Shown: positions 25,238 through 34,899, counted from the stretch's first letter. The stretch is 64,000 nucleotides of DNA from Bacillus sp. X1(2014) (GCF_007678255.1 NZ_VEED01000009.1:1-64000); one strand, 5' to 3'. Numbers and translations: made by a program. The notes: generated by a model not told the origin, from the letters alone.

Positions 25238-26932
25238 TTAATTTAACCCAAATTCCTTTATTTTGTTATACAATGTCCCTCTTGAAATCCCTAACAGATT
25301 AGCCGCTGCACTTTTATTTCCATATGTTTTTCTTAATGCTTCCTCAATCTCTATGACTTCAGGATTGATTACTACCTCTTCCTGTGGAACGAATTCTCCT
25401 TTTTGACTGGTAGATAGTTTCGCCAGCACATTACTCTTCATATTTTCTGGTAAATGTTCATCAGTAATGACTGATTGGTCTGTAAGGAGAACCAACCGCT
25501 CGATTGTGTTCCTTAGCTCGCGGATGTTTCCTGGCCAGTCGTAGTTCACCAACTGGTCCATAGTCTGAGAAGAAATCTCTGGTACGGGCTTTTTATATTT
25601 AGAACTGAATTCTTGAATAAATTTCTTTGCATTTGCTATGATATCCTCTTTTCTGCTTCTTAATGGCGGGATATCGATGGTAATGACAGATAAATGAAAA
25701 TAAAGCTGCTCGCTAAAATTTCCTTGTTTCACGAGAATTTCAATCGATTCTGAGGTGGAAGTAATAATTCGTGTTGGTGAGGTGATTTTCTCTACCCCGC
25801 CCACCCGGTAAAAACTATGATCGACCATATAATTTAATAGTTTCCCTTGAACTGGAAGCGGCATCTTATCAATATCTTCTATGAATAACGTACCGCCTAT
25901 AGCTTGCTCAATCCGGCCGACTTGTAAAGTTTGCTGTTCCTCGGTAAAGGTTTCCCTATGAAAACCGAAAAGTTCCATTTCCAACAAGGCAGGAGGGATG
26001 ACCGAACAGTTAAGGGTGATAAACGGACCTTCGGCTTTCGTGCCTCCATAATGAATCGCTTGTGCCAGCATTTCCTTTCCAGCCCCAGGTTCCCCTGTTA
26101 AATGGATCGGGATATCAGCATGAGCAACCTTTTGCGCAATCTTCAAGGATTCCTGAAATTTAGAATTCCTGCTTAACATAGTTGAAAAGGGATTGGACTT
26201 TTGAACAAGTAAGGAAGAGTTTGAATCCAATTCTTCGTTAAGCCGGATAATATTCGTGATATTTTGTTCAGTCGCTACTCCGCCAATGATTTTATTTTCG
26301 ATCATTATTGGTGAAGCATTGATGAGAACGTGTGTATCCCGATCAGGTCGATGATATTGCCCTCTAACTGGTCGTCCTTCATTTAAAATACGGTGGAGGA
26401 TAATCGATTCATCACGAAAGTGTTCCCCTATTTTTTTTCCGAGGATGTACTCTTTTTTAATCTTATAGGTTTCTTGTGCCGTTGTATTCCAATAGACGAC
26501 ATGTCCTGCTTGGTCAACCGCTGTAACCGATTCATTAATCGTCTCTGCTAAGGTCTGAAAATAAGCAGAAATTTGGCGATTTTCTTCTTCTAGCATTTCC
26601 ATCCGTTTTTCAACTGGAAGAACACCAATAATTTCCTTTTCGTTTTGAACAAGAACCGGTCTGCGCCAATCAACATCAGGATTGACTAGATTGACATCAG
26701 AAATCACGGTTGATTTCAGCCAATGGAGCTGTTCGAGCCACTCAATAATGGGGATGGAGTCGTCGCCTAAGGCCATCAGGCTGTTTTCATAATTCGAAAT
26801 AATAAAGTATGTTCCACCTGATACAATAACAAAATTGTACTCGTTCAGTTTCTTTTTTATTTCTAGTAATGGTATATGTTGATTTACAATTGTAAAGGAG
26901 TCATCCAGTATCAATTGAACACTTTTGAACAT
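25238..26932 (-). CDS. Enhancer-binding-protein-type regulator with degenerate AAA+ motifs
   Basis: A 564-residue regulator next to the proline genes: a CBS-like N-terminus (about 1-110), a PAS domain (about 122-225), a sigma-54-interaction AAA+ domain (about 250-480) and a Fis-type HTH (about 528-564, AAANLLGISRGTLYNKIKEFG). Walker A is present (GEPGAGKE, 280-287). The sigma-54-contacting GAFTGA loop reads ETFTEE (about 327-332). Walker B is IED in place of LDE (351-353), and the arginine-finger segment usually FREDLYYRL reads FSEQLYFHL (406-414). This protein therefore probably does not activate sigma-54. It may act as a DNA-binding sensor at a SigA promoter, like TyrR. It likely controls put. 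Confidence 0.85.
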   Translation of the reverse strand: MFKSVQLILDDSFTIVNQHIPLLEIKKKLNEYNFVIVSGGTYFIISNYENSLMALGDDSIPIIEWLEQLHWLKSTVISDVNLVNPDVDWRRPVLVQNEKEIIGVLPVEKRMEMLEEENRQISAYFQTLAETINESVTAVDQAGHVVYWNTTAQETYKIKKEYILGKKIGEHFRDESIILHRILNEGRPVRGQYHRPDRDTHVLINASPIMIENKIIGGVATEQNITNIIRLNEELDSNSSLLVQKSNPFSTMLSRNSKFQESLKIAQKVAHADIPIHLTGEPGAGKEMLAQAIHYGGTKAEGPFITLNCSVIPPALLEMELFGFHRETFTEEQQTLQVGRIEQAIGGTLFIEDIDKMPLPVQGKLLNYMVDHSFYRVGGVEKITSPTRIITSTSESIEILVKQGNFSEQLYFHLSVITIDIPPLRSRKEDIIANAKKFIQEFSSKYKKPVPEISSQTMDQLVNYDWPGNIRELRNTIERLVLLTDQSVITDEHLPENMKSNVLAKLSTSQKGEFVPQEEVVINPEVIEIEEALRKTYGNKSAAANLLGISRGTLYNKIKEFGLN

Positions 26933-27040
26933 ACTAAAATCCTTTCATGCCTTTTTTTTCACTTTAACATAAATTGAACGTGTATTCTAGCAAACCAGCC
27001 CTTTTAAGTCCGATATAACATTGGGGTTGGTGAATATGAA

Positions 27041-27086
27041 TAAAAAAAGCTGATCCCGTAGTTCATTCGGGTTTTCAGCTTTTTCA
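27041..27086 (-). terminator. Terminator of the put operon
   Basis: On the minus strand AAAAAGCTGA...CCCG...CGGG...TCAGCTTTTTTT, between putP and the regulator gene. The regulator is therefore a separate transcription unit. Confidence 0.85.
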
Positions 27087-27121
27087 TAAACATATTCTTT
27101 AAAACCTTTAGATCAAAAGGT

Positions 27122-28585
27122 TTATGCCGAGTGTTTATATTGGTCAAATTCTCTTTGTAATTGCTCACTCGGTTCCGGAGTCATCAAGCTGACAATCCAG
27201 ATGGCAGCCAAGCCTACAATGAATCCTGGGATGATTTCGTATAAACTATTTTTTAAGACTGGGATACTTGCCCAAATGATAACCGTTACGGCACCGCCAA
27301 TCATTCCGGCAAGTGCACCCCATCTGTTCATCCGTTTCCAGTAAAGACTCATAAGAATGACAGGCCCAAACGATGCTCCAAAGCCAGCCCAAGCGTATCC
27401 AACCAGCGATAAAATGGTTCCATTTTTATCAAAAGCAATGACAACAGCAATGATTGAAACAACTAGCACCGAAAGTCTGCTAATAAACATGAGTTCTTTA
27501 TCTGTAGCTGAACGGCGGAAGAACGTCTTATAGACATCTTCAGTAAGAGAGCTTGCGGTTACAAGAAGTTGGGAAGAAATCGTGCTCATGACGGCTGCTA
27601 ATAATGCGGCCAGTAAAAATCCAGTAATCAATGGATGAAATAATATTCTACTTAATTCAATAAAGACGGTTTCAGGATCTGCTAGTGTGAGTCCTTGTTT
27701 AGAATAAAAGGCCAAACCGATGAAACCAGTAAACATCGCACCACATACAGAAAAAATCATCCAGCCCATACCAATCTGTCTAGCTTTTTTAATTTCTTTC
27801 ACGGACGAAATCGCCATAAAGCGGACAATAATATGCGGCTGGCCAAAGTAACCCAACCCCCACGCCATCAAGGAAACAATGCCTAACACGGTAGTCCCTT
27901 TAAAAATATCGAATAACTTCGGATCGATTGCCTTTATTTCCTGAAATGCGGGACCAATTCCGCCTACTTCCATGATGGTCACAACTGGTACTAAAATAAG
28001 AGCGGTTACCATAATTAAACCTTGTACAAAATCGGTCCAGCTTACCGCCAAAAACCCGCCAAATAACGTATAAGCAATTACGACAGCAGCGATAATCCAA
28101 AGTCCTGCCTGGTAATGCAGATTAAAGGTTGATTCAAACAGAACCCCGCCTGAAACCATGCCCGATGATACATAAAAAGTAAAAAAGACAATAATGATGA
28201 GTCCAGAGGTCAAACGCAGCATATTCGAACCATCAGCAAAACGATTCTCCAGGAACGCAGGAATGGTCATCGAATTGTTGGCGTTCTCTGTATAAGTTCT
28301 TAAACTTGGTGCTACATAAAGCCAGTTGATATAGGCTCCAATAGTTAAACCGATGGCAATCCATGAGGCACTCAAGCCTTGAGAAAACATCGCCCCAGGG
28401 AGACCCATAAGCAGCCAGCCGCTCATATCAGATGCCCCTGCACTTAGTGCAGTAACAGCAGGCCCCAGCCCTCTTCCGCCTAACATATAATCTTCTAGAT
28501 TAGACGTACGCTTGTACGCAAAATAACCAATAATCAGCATACCTACCATATAAATACCGATAGAAATAAGAATCTGTATATTCAA
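27122..28585 (-). CDS. putP: Sodium/proline symporter
   Basis: A 487-residue solute:sodium symporter (SSS family, 13 helices) that imports proline with Na+. The N-terminus (GYFAYKRTSNLEDYMLGGRGLGPAVTALSAGASDMSGWLLMGLPGA) is the PutP signature, and the length fits. It is the last gene of the put cluster, 127 bp after putC. That gap holds a GC-rich hairpin and an imperfect cre-like sequence, so it may be separately tuned. Confidence 0.93.
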   Translation of the reverse strand: MNIQILISIGIYMVGMLIIGYFAYKRTSNLEDYMLGGRGLGPAVTALSAGASDMSGWLLMGLPGAMFSQGLSASWIAIGLTIGAYINWLYVAPSLRTYTENANNSMTIPAFLENRFADGSNMLRLTSGLIIIVFFTFYVSSGMVSGGVLFESTFNLHYQAGLWIIAAVVIAYTLFGGFLAVSWTDFVQGLIMVTALILVPVVTIMEVGGIGPAFQEIKAIDPKLFDIFKGTTVLGIVSLMAWGLGYFGQPHIIVRFMAISSVKEIKKARQIGMGWMIFSVCGAMFTGFIGLAFYSKQGLTLADPETVFIELSRILFHPLITGFLLAALLAAVMSTISSQLLVTASSLTEDVYKTFFRRSATDKELMFISRLSVLVVSIIAVVIAFDKNGTILSLVGYAWAGFGASFGPVILMSLYWKRMNRWGALAGMIGGAVTVIIWASIPVLKNSLYEIIPGFIVGLAAIWIVSLMTPEPSEQLQREFDQYKHSA

Positions 28586-28621
28586 GGCCCATCCTCCATT
28601 CTGTTTTTAAATCCCAAAATC

Positions 28622-28637
28622 ATATGAAGCGCTTACA
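28622..28637 (-). promoter_or_regulatory. Imperfect cre-like sequence between putC and putP
   Basis: ATGAAGCGCTTACAT resembles a cre box but has one base missing in the left half site. It lies 37 bp upstream of putP. Confidence 0.3.
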
Positions 28638-28662
28638 TTAAAAGATTAAACACAGTTGCTTT

Positions 28663-28697
28663 TAGGAGAATTCCCCCCTCTTGATGAGGGGGGTTCC
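28663..28697 (-). other. GC-rich hairpin between putC and putP
   Basis: Arms CCCCCCTC/GAGGGGGG with a TTGAT loop, not followed by a T run. It probably affects message stability or partial read-through rather than being a full terminator. Confidence 0.5.
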
Positions 28698-28712
28698 CCG
28701 TTTATACTATTA

Positions 28713-30281
28713 TTAAAGTTTTCTAGATTTCAGTTTAGCTTGAGTAAACAACAGCAAGTAATCGTATCCGCCAGCTTTTGAATCCGTGCCTGACATGTTG
28801 AATCCGCCAAATGGATGAGCACCCACTAATGCACCTGTACACTTTTTATTAATATAAAGATTCCCGCAATGCATGTTATCTAGGGCATACTGAATTCGTT
28901 CCTCATTCTGGGAATGATAAGCCCCTGTTAATCCATAATCGGTATCATTGTAGATTTCAATCGCTTCCTGCCAGTCAGCTGCTTTCGCAAGGGCAAGGAC
29001 AGGGCCAAAGATTTCCTCTTGCATGATCCGGGCTTTTGGTTGAACATCTGCAAATACAGTTGGTTCGATGTAGAACCCGTTCCCCTCTGCTCTAGAGCCG
29101 CCTGTAAGCAATCTGCCTTCTGTTTTACCTATTTCGATATAGCCCATGATTTTATCCATTGATTTTTGGTCGATCACTGGTCCCACCGCATAGTTCTCTT
29201 CTGGAAGACCAACTGTAAGATTTTTCGTTAATTCGGTTACTTTCTCAACGACTTCATCATATACCGATTCCACAATAATTGCTCGAGAGCCCGCGGAACA
29301 TTTTTGTCCTTGGAAGCCAAATGCGGAAGCGACAATCGCCGCTGCTGCTGCATCTAAGTCGGCTGTTTCATCAACAACAACTCCGTCTTTACCGCCCATC
29401 TCAGCAATGACACGCTTTAACCACAATTGACCTGGATGTACCTTTGAAGCTCTTTCATAAATACGGCAGCCTACTGCACGAGAGCCTGTAAAAGAGATAA
29501 ACCGAGTGCTTGGATGTTCAACCAAATACTCACCTACATCAATTCCATCGCCTGGTAAATAGTTGAGGACGCCTGAAGGAAGACCCACCTCTTCCATTAA
29601 TTCCACAAATTTGGCAGCAATCACTGGAGTAGCATCTGCTGGTTTCAAAATCACCGTATTACCTGAGACAATCGCTGCGACAGTGGTTCCCGCCATAATC
29701 GCCAATGGGAAGTTAAACGGAGAAATAATTATCCCTACACCAAGAGGAATATACGAAATTTGATTATCTTCTCCTTCAATGTTAACAAGTGGCTGATGAT
29801 TACTTGTCTCGCTTAGGCGAATCATTTCTCTCGCATAGAATTCTAGAAAATCGATGGCTTCTGCTGTATCAGCATCTGCTTCAGCCCAGTTTTTCCCAGA
29901 TTCATAGACAAGGTACGAAGAAAATTCATGCTTGCGCTGTCTCATTAAATTTGCTGCTTTGAATAGATATTCCGCACGCTCAGCTGGAGCAACCTTTTTC
30001 CAAGTTTCAAAGGTTTTTAACGCTTCTTGCATTGCATTTTCAGCTAATTCTTTATTGCCTTTGCTAACGGATCCGATGACTTCATCCACATTTCCCGGAT
30101 TAATAGAAATCGTTTGTTCCTCAGTAAATAGCTTTTCATTGCCAATTACTAGCGGGTACTTCCTGCCTAACTCCGTTTTCACTTTTGCAAGCGCTGCAAC
30201 CATCAATTTCTTATTTTCTTCCAGAGTAAAATTGGTAAAAGGCTCATTTTTAAATGGTGCATGTTGTGTTACGGTTGTCAT
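28713..30281 (-). CDS. putC: 1-pyrroline-5-carboxylate dehydrogenase
   Basis: A 522-residue aldehyde dehydrogenase that oxidises glutamate semialdehyde/P5C to glutamate with NAD+, the second step of proline breakdown. The fold signatures are complete: [27 protein letters not shown], the catalytic Glu in [12 protein letters not shown], and the nucleophile Cys in [12 protein letters not shown]. It follows putB by 30 bp. Its close relative RocA serves arginine breakdown; its location between putB and putP favours the Put role. Confidence 0.93.
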   Translation of the reverse strand: MTTVTQHAPFKNEPFTNFTLEENKKLMVAALAKVKTELGRKYPLVIGNEKLFTEEQTISINPGNVDEVIGSVSKGNKELAENAMQEALKTFETWKKVAPAERAEYLFKAANLMRQRKHEFSSYLVYESGKNWAEADADTAEAIDFLEFYAREMIRLSETSNHQPLVNIEGEDNQISYIPLGVGIIISPFNFPLAIMAGTTVAAIVSGNTVILKPADATPVIAAKFVELMEEVGLPSGVLNYLPGDGIDVGEYLVEHPSTRFISFTGSRAVGCRIYERASKVHPGQLWLKRVIAEMGGKDGVVVDETADLDAAAAAIVASAFGFQGQKCSAGSRAIIVESVYDEVVEKVTELTKNLTVGLPEENYAVGPVIDQKSMDKIMGYIEIGKTEGRLLTGGSRAEGNGFYIEPTVFADVQPKARIMQEEIFGPVLALAKAADWQEAIEIYNDTDYGLTGAYHSQNEERIQYALDNMHCGNLYINKKCTGALVGAHPFGGFNMSGTDSKAGGYDYLLLFTQAKLKSRKL

Positions 30282-30311
30282 AATATTCCGTCTCCTTTTT
30301 ATGTAAAATTT

Positions 30312-31226
30312 TTATTTTAATAGATTTTTTAGTACAAACCATACATTGGCAGGTCTTTCTGCCAACCGTCTCATAAAATAACCAAACCAGTCTACCCCGT
30401 AAGGCACATAAACTCGGACTCTGAACCCTTCTTTTACAAGTCTAGCTTGAATATCCTCACAAATTCCATATAGCATTTGGAACTCAAATTGGTCTTTAGC
30501 TATTTGGTATTCATTTACCAATGTTTTTGTATATTCAATCATCGCTGCATCATGGGTTGCTACCGCTGTATAGTTCCCATTTAATAGATGTTGCTTAATA
30601 ATCTTTTTGAAATTCTCATCGACATCTTTTTTCTCCGGAAAAGCAACTGTTGGAGACTCTTTATATGCCCCTTTTACGAGACGCAGGTTTGCGTTCAGAT
30701 GATTTAAGTCTGCAATATCCTGTTCTGTTCTGAATAGATAGGCCTGAATAACAAGTCCGACATTGTCATATTCCTTCCGAAGCTCTTTATAAATATCCAA
30801 TGATATTTGACAGTGATCATAATCTTCCATATCGATTCTGACAAAATTTTGATGGAGTTGAGCTCGGTTAAGAATTTTACGCATATTCTTCATACATAAC
30901 TCTTTGCTAATATCAAGGCCAAGCGATGTCATTTTAAGAGAAAGATTGGACTTGACCCCTGCTTCGGCAATCGCATCGAGAGTTTGAATGCACATGGCAG
31001 TGGATTCCTGCGCCTCTTCTTCTGTGTAAACAAATTCCCCAAGGTGATCTAAAGTGACCATTTTCCCATCACCGTTCAACTTTTTCACGGAATCAATCGC
31101 TGTTTGGATCGTTTCCCCCGCCACAAATCGCCCGGCACCAAATCTCAAACCGTATTTTTTTGCTAGTTTGTTAGCTGAGGTATTCTTCCCAAGTGATTGA
31201 AACATATTTCTCATTAATAATTCCAT
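30312..31226 (-). CDS. putB: Proline dehydrogenase
   Basis: A 304-residue FAD-linked monofunctional proline dehydrogenase with a TIM-barrel fold, oxidising proline to P5C at the membrane. Recognised from LDHLGEFVYTEEEA, the SLKMTSLGLDIS strand, RIDMEDYDHCQISLDIY, LRLVKGAYKESPTVAFP, ATHDAAMIEY and the C-terminal RVYVPYGVDWFGYFMRRLAERPANV. AAGGAGG precedes the ATG. It is the first gene of the putB-putC-putP unit, transcribed from a SigA-like promoter with a palindrome upstream. Confidence 0.94.
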   Translation of the reverse strand: MELLMRNMFQSLGKNTSANKLAKKYGLRFGAGRFVAGETIQTAIDSVKKLNGDGKMVTLDHLGEFVYTEEEAQESTAMCIQTLDAIAEAGVKSNLSLKMTSLGLDISKELCMKNMRKILNRAQLHQNFVRIDMEDYDHCQISLDIYKELRKEYDNVGLVIQAYLFRTEQDIADLNHLNANLRLVKGAYKESPTVAFPEKKDVDENFKKIIKQHLLNGNYTAVATHDAAMIEYTKTLVNEYQIAKDQFEFQMLYGICEDIQARLVKEGFRVRVYVPYGVDWFGYFMRRLAERPANVWFVLKNLLK

Positions 31227-31296
31227 ACTTCAAACCTCCTTAATTGAATGAACAGTTTTGTTTATTATGTAATTCCCTGATCCAATCTTATAACAC

Positions 31297-31325
31297 ATTA
31301 TACATAAGTGTCCATATATTTTTAA
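31297..31325 (-). promoter_or_regulatory. SigA-like promoter of the put operon
   Basis: On the minus strand TTAAAA, 17 bp, TATAAT. The -10 is perfect and the -35 poor, typical of an activator-dependent promoter. No -24/-12 element was found in the 380-bp gap. Confidence 0.55.
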
Positions 31326-31367
31326 AATTTAAACATATTTGTTAACTTGTTAACCTAATTATACTTT

Positions 31368-31389
31368 TTGTTCAATCACTATTGAACAA
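31368..31389. promoter_or_regulatory. Perfect 9-bp palindrome upstream of the put promoter
   Basis: TTGTTCAAT, CACT, ATTGAACAA, centred about 55 bp upstream of the -35 element. A second, shorter dyad-rich stretch (GTTAACTTGTTAAC near 31341) lies between. Both are candidate binding sites for the put regulator. Confidence 0.55.
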
Positions 31390-31610
31390 CCTTGTAAGGA
31401 AATCAGACATGGTTTTTTTCTGATCACTAATAGGAACAATATATAAAAAAGAATCTCTGATAAAGGGAATTTGTGTAATTACTTTAATGGTAGTTTTCTT
31501 TGAAAAATGCGCTAGGAACAAAGTCTAAAGGAAATTTGATGGATTTACTTTCCACTTGTATTTCTTAAAAATAAAAAGGAGAAGATTCTGAAAGGTTGTG
31601 TTCGGATAAG

Positions 31611-32039
31611 ATGCTTTATATACGGGATATTGAGAAAATCATTGAACATACATTACAAGAGCACAAATTAACTATTGATTATGAGATTAGCAATAACCTG
31701 CCCGCACCTATGAGTTTTAACGTCTCTACAAATACGCTGAAGTTTAACTATTTAAAAATTAATGGATACATAGCAAATTTTAACTTTAAAATTAAAGAAA
31801 CAGATGAAGATTGTGTTAAAATTATCCTATATCATCAACTCGGTTATTTTTTAGATTTTAAGAAAAACAAACATGATTTAAGGATCATCAAGTATGGCGA
31901 GGATGATGAAAAAGCACAACTTTTAACAAAAATAGAAACGAATGCATGGGATTTTGGCAGAACCTTGGTACCTGAGAAACTATTAAATTCCTATGATAAA
32001 GTCCGTCAATTAGATAAAATGCTGATAAAAAGCTATTAA
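31611..32039 (+). CDS. Hypothetical protein with degenerate metallopeptidase-like motif
   Basis: A 142-residue soluble protein, not assigned to a family. The segment ILYHQLGYFLDF (HQLGY at 75-79) followed by IETNAWDFGRTLVPE (Glu109) has the layout of ImmA/IrrE-type zinc peptidases (HELGH plus a downstream Glu). The catalytic Glu and second His are replaced, so it would be a pseudo-enzyme if truly related. It is probably co-transcribed with the NERD gene 36 bp downstream. The start is uncertain: this ATG or a TTG at 31596; neither is ideally spaced from AAGGAG. Confidence 0.6.
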   Translation: MLYIRDIEKIIEHTLQEHKLTIDYEISNNLPAPMSFNVSTNTLKFNYLKINGYIANFNFKIKETDEDCVKIILYHQLGYFLDFKKNKHDLRIIKYGEDDEKAQLLTKIETNAWDFGRTLVPEKLLNSYDKVRQLDKMLIKSY

Positions 32040-32075
32040 TAAATATATATGATCTGATAGATAAGGAGAAAATAA

Positions 32076-32945
32076 ATGATTTGGTTAATTATTTCCACTT
32101 TACTAGCTGCATCTGTCGCTTGGTTAACTTTTGTTGTAAAAAAGGAAAAGGCTAAGCAAAAAGAAATGAGAAACGATCATTACCAAGAATTAGAAGCGCT
32201 CAAAGAAATACAAAAGGCATCAATGGAAACGGCAGCAACGAAGTATGATGAGAAGATTATGGGATTGAGCGAATCTTACCAACGAGAAATTGAAAAACTA
32301 GTGATCGAAAAGGAAGAAATACGGAAAAATTATAAAAACCAAGGGGAAATCGTCACCTACCAGATACTAGAAAATTTCAAATCTGATTTAATTCGAAAAA
32401 AAATCATTCCACCAGATGAAATGATTATTATGCCGAACATTTATATACCAGATGGAAACGGTAAAACTCGGCAAATTGACCACCTTGTCCTTTTATCAAC
32501 GGGGATCTATGTCATAGAAACTAAATACTGGAAAGGCCACATCGTTCTAGGATTGACAAGAAGTAACAGCCAGAGGTTTTCTTTTTTAGCAGATATAGTA
32601 GATAGTGAGAAAGAGGAAACGCTGATCTTTGGTAAATCGGAGACGGGAGAATTAACGGTAAAAACGTATGAAAATCCAATATGTCAGGTTCAACAGACTG
32701 CCGTAATCCTATCTAATTATTTGCAAAGTCAAGATGTTCCCTCTTGGATCAACACCTTATTATTCTTTAATTACGATGTAAAAGAGCTTCACGATTGGTC
32801 GGATAACAGCATAGTGAAGCGTGTTGCCAACAAAGAACAGTTACACCAGTTTTTTATCAATGAGCTTACATCCAAAAATAGAATATATGGAGCTTTTCAG
32901 CTGAATACGATTAAGCATCTGATTGAAAATGCTAATTTTCATTGA
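32076..32945 (+). CDS. Membrane-anchored NERD domain protein
   Basis: A 289-residue protein with an N-terminal membrane helix (about 2-21) and a coiled coil (about 25-88). A NERD nuclease-related domain follows, with IPDGNGKTRQIDHLVLLSTG (Asp135) and IYVIETKYWKG (Glu148, Lys150), the D-E-x-K active-site pattern of the endonuclease-like fold. NERD proteins are implicated in DNA processing and occur in defence and plasmid contexts, but their role is generally unknown. GATAAGGAG precedes the ATG. It forms a two-gene unit with the preceding small protein. Confidence 0.85.
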   Translation: MIWLIISTLLAASVAWLTFVVKKEKAKQKEMRNDHYQELEALKEIQKASMETAATKYDEKIMGLSESYQREIEKLVIEKEEIRKNYKNQGEIVTYQILENFKSDLIRKKIIPPDEMIIMPNIYIPDGNGKTRQIDHLVLLSTGIYVIETKYWKGHIVLGLTRSNSQRFSFLADIVDSEKEETLIFGKSETGELTVKTYENPICQVQQTAVILSNYLQSQDVPSWINTLLFFNYDVKELHDWSDNSIVKRVANKEQLHQFFINELTSKNRIYGAFQLNTIKHLIENANFH

Positions 32946-32979
32946 GTTGTCGTATATAAAATTACAAGTAAACAAAAAA

Positions 32980-33021
32980 GGAGAACACTTTCATAGCTTA
33001 CCGAAGAGTGTTCTCATTTAA
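32980..33021 (+). terminator. Hairpin terminator after the NERD gene
   Basis: GAGAACACT...AGTGTTCTC with an AT-rich tail. Its sequence is related to the hairpin at 40180-40222, so both may belong to one mobile terminator-like repeat. Confidence 0.6.
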
Positions 33022-33109
33022 ATTCAAATATCGATGAAATTGAGATATAGTTTTTTCAGGATTCCATTTCTTCATCAACTAGTACGTAAGTGTTTTTTTA
33101 TGTATTTCA

Positions 33110-34165
33110 TTACTCCAAAGCCCGTTCATATGCTTTTGGCGGTGATTCTAACCAAGCTTTTTGAATCAAGATATTCATACCATCATCAACAAATGCCCCA
33201 ATGTTGATAAGAGTTCTTATATACAACATATCGATATCTCTTCGTGCCGTTACCGCCAATGAGTTTCCAAATGCCCTTACCTTCATCGCAAACATATCCA
33301 CTTTATGAAACAACATGATTTTATCGGAGAAAGGTGGATAGGTAGATGTGGTAACCAAATGGTCTAGGTAGTCAGGTGAATGTATACTTTCAACGTGAAG
33401 TTTTTCCTTATATTGTTTTACAGCTTTATCCGTCATTTCTAAACCTCTTTTAAACAAAGCCCTTATCTTGTCATCTTTAACGGTCTGATGAAAGCCCAAT
33501 AATAAAGCCATACTTGTAGTGTTATTCTCTATATTATCCCAAAGATGAATGATTTCTAATGCCTGTAACGGGCGGACATCTCCCATAAAACCGTTTAAGA
33601 AACTTTGTTTATCAACTTTTTCAATTCCATCTGGTATGGGAATGGTGGGAGGATTAGCAATAAATTTATTTTCCATTAAAACATTATTAATTTGCCCTAA
33701 CAGAACAGTAGTACATTGATTACAATAAATAAAGAACTCTCGTACGTCCTCCCTCATGATCAATGGTACTGCTACGGCGTAAAGGCTCATACCTGCCTTT
33801 GCAGCATATTTTAAATAGTGAACATAAAATTCATCTTTGTATAAACGAGGGGCACCAAGATTGACATCATCTTTCGTAAATCCAATTGGGATAGGAAAAT
33901 TCTCCTTTTTAAAAAACGCTTCGATCCTAGTCATGAAATCCTTGGATAAAGCTAAGCCATTTTCTAATAACATCTTAATGTCTTCTTCCTCACAATGTTG
34001 ATGAAAATAACTTAAAATTTGAATGGACATGCTGTTTCCCATATAAGTAGCCCAGAGTTTACCTATTTCAAAGGACGAAAAAGGCTGGGTCTCATCTAAT
34101 AATTTTGGATTAATATTCAATGGTTTCATCACATTCATAGGATTTAGGTCTTTATCCGTGGTCAT
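33110..34165 (-). CDS. DUF3231 family protein
   Basis: A 351-residue protein with two tandem ferritin-like four-helix repeats, typical of DUF3231 (about 25-175 and 190-345). Both carry the SSFEIGKLWATYMGNSMSIQILSYFHQH / QALEIIHLWDNIENNTTSMALLLGFHQTV pattern. Members are common in spore-formers and resemble spore coat F proteins, but their function is unknown. AAAAGGAG precedes the ATG. It sits next to the TetR regulator on the same strand but with a 95-bp gap. Confidence 0.87.
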   Translation of the reverse strand: MTTDKDLNPMNVMKPLNINPKLLDETQPFSSFEIGKLWATYMGNSMSIQILSYFHQHCEEEDIKMLLENGLALSKDFMTRIEAFFKKENFPIPIGFTKDDVNLGAPRLYKDEFYVHYLKYAAKAGMSLYAVAVPLIMREDVREFFIYCNQCTTVLLGQINNVLMENKFIANPPTIPIPDGIEKVDKQSFLNGFMGDVRPLQALEIIHLWDNIENNTTSMALLLGFHQTVKDDKIRALFKRGLEMTDKAVKQYKEKLHVESIHSPDYLDHLVTTSTYPPFSDKIMLFHKVDMFAMKVRAFGNSLAVTARRDIDMLYIRTLINIGAFVDDGMNILIQKAWLESPPKAYERALE

Positions 34166-34260
34166 AACTAATCTCCTTTTCCCGCATTTTGCTTATCTTT
34201 TCCATTGAAATAGAATTTAATTCCAACAAATATAACCCTAAAATCAACATTTTCTGAGAA

Positions 34261-34809
34261 TCATTGCCCTCTGTACATTAAATGAATTTGATTCGCGATA
34301 TAATCTGAACTAAAGTGAAGCCCCTTCTTTACCCACCACATGATGATGCCTACCAATGAGGCTGTTTTAATATCAATCGCAACATAATCAGCAGGTAAAT
34401 CCTCCTTGATTTTCTTCCTTCTTGTTCCTACTACCTTTTTTAATAATAAAAACAATTCTTCCTCAAACTGATTCATATTAAATAAAATAAGTAAATAATT
34501 TCGATGGATATATAAATAGTCAAGCAATTGGGTTAGCTGTTGTTTTTCTGATAAATCTTTTGCATGAATTAAAGGATCAAACTTATCAGATAGCTCATTT
34601 AAAATCTCATTCGTGATTTGGGTTAGTAAATCTTGAATATCCTGATAATGTAAGTAAAACGTTGTTCGATTTAAACCTGCTTTGGCTGCGACTTTCTGAA
34701 CCGTTAAATTTGAAATAGACGAGTTCTCGCTTAAAAGAGAAAAGACAGCATTTTTAAACATTTCCTTTGAACGCATGGTACGGGGATCTTCTTTTTTAGG
34801 AATAGACAT
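34261..34809 (-). CDS. TetR family transcriptional regulator
   Basis: A 182-residue regulator with the N-terminal TetR helix-turn-helix (VQKVAAKAGLNRTTFYLHYQDIQDLL, about residue 40-65) and a divergent ligand-binding domain with a TetR_C_7-like tail (SLVGIIMWWVKKGLHFSSDYIANQI). It is divergent from the DHA2 transporter gene 172 bp away, the usual layout of a local efflux repressor. AAGGAG precedes the ATG. Confidence 0.9.
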   Translation of the reverse strand: MSIPKKEDPRTMRSKEMFKNAVFSLLSENSSISNLTVQKVAAKAGLNRTTFYLHYQDIQDLLTQITNEILNELSDKFDPLIHAKDLSEKQQLTQLLDYLYIHRNYLLILFNMNQFEEELFLLLKKVVGTRRKKIKEDLPADYVAIDIKTASLVGIIMWWVKKGLHFSSDYIANQIHLMYRGQ

Positions 34810-34874
34810 TATTAAACTCCTTTATAGATTTTCCTTTGACTTTCACAACAGTACCGATAGTCTATGTTGATTAG

Positions 34875-34899
34875 TGGACATTTCGAATAAAACTGTTCA
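34875..34899. promoter_or_regulatory. Candidate TetR operator
   Basis: TGGACA, 13 bp, TGTTCA forms an imperfect dyad in the gap between the divergent tetR and transporter genes. Assignment is by position only. Confidence 0.3.

Noticed and set aside
31227..31610. Sigma-54 promoter for the put operon, expected from the type of regulator
   Set aside because: No TGGCAC-N5-TTGC element on the minus strand; a SigA-like promoter is present instead.
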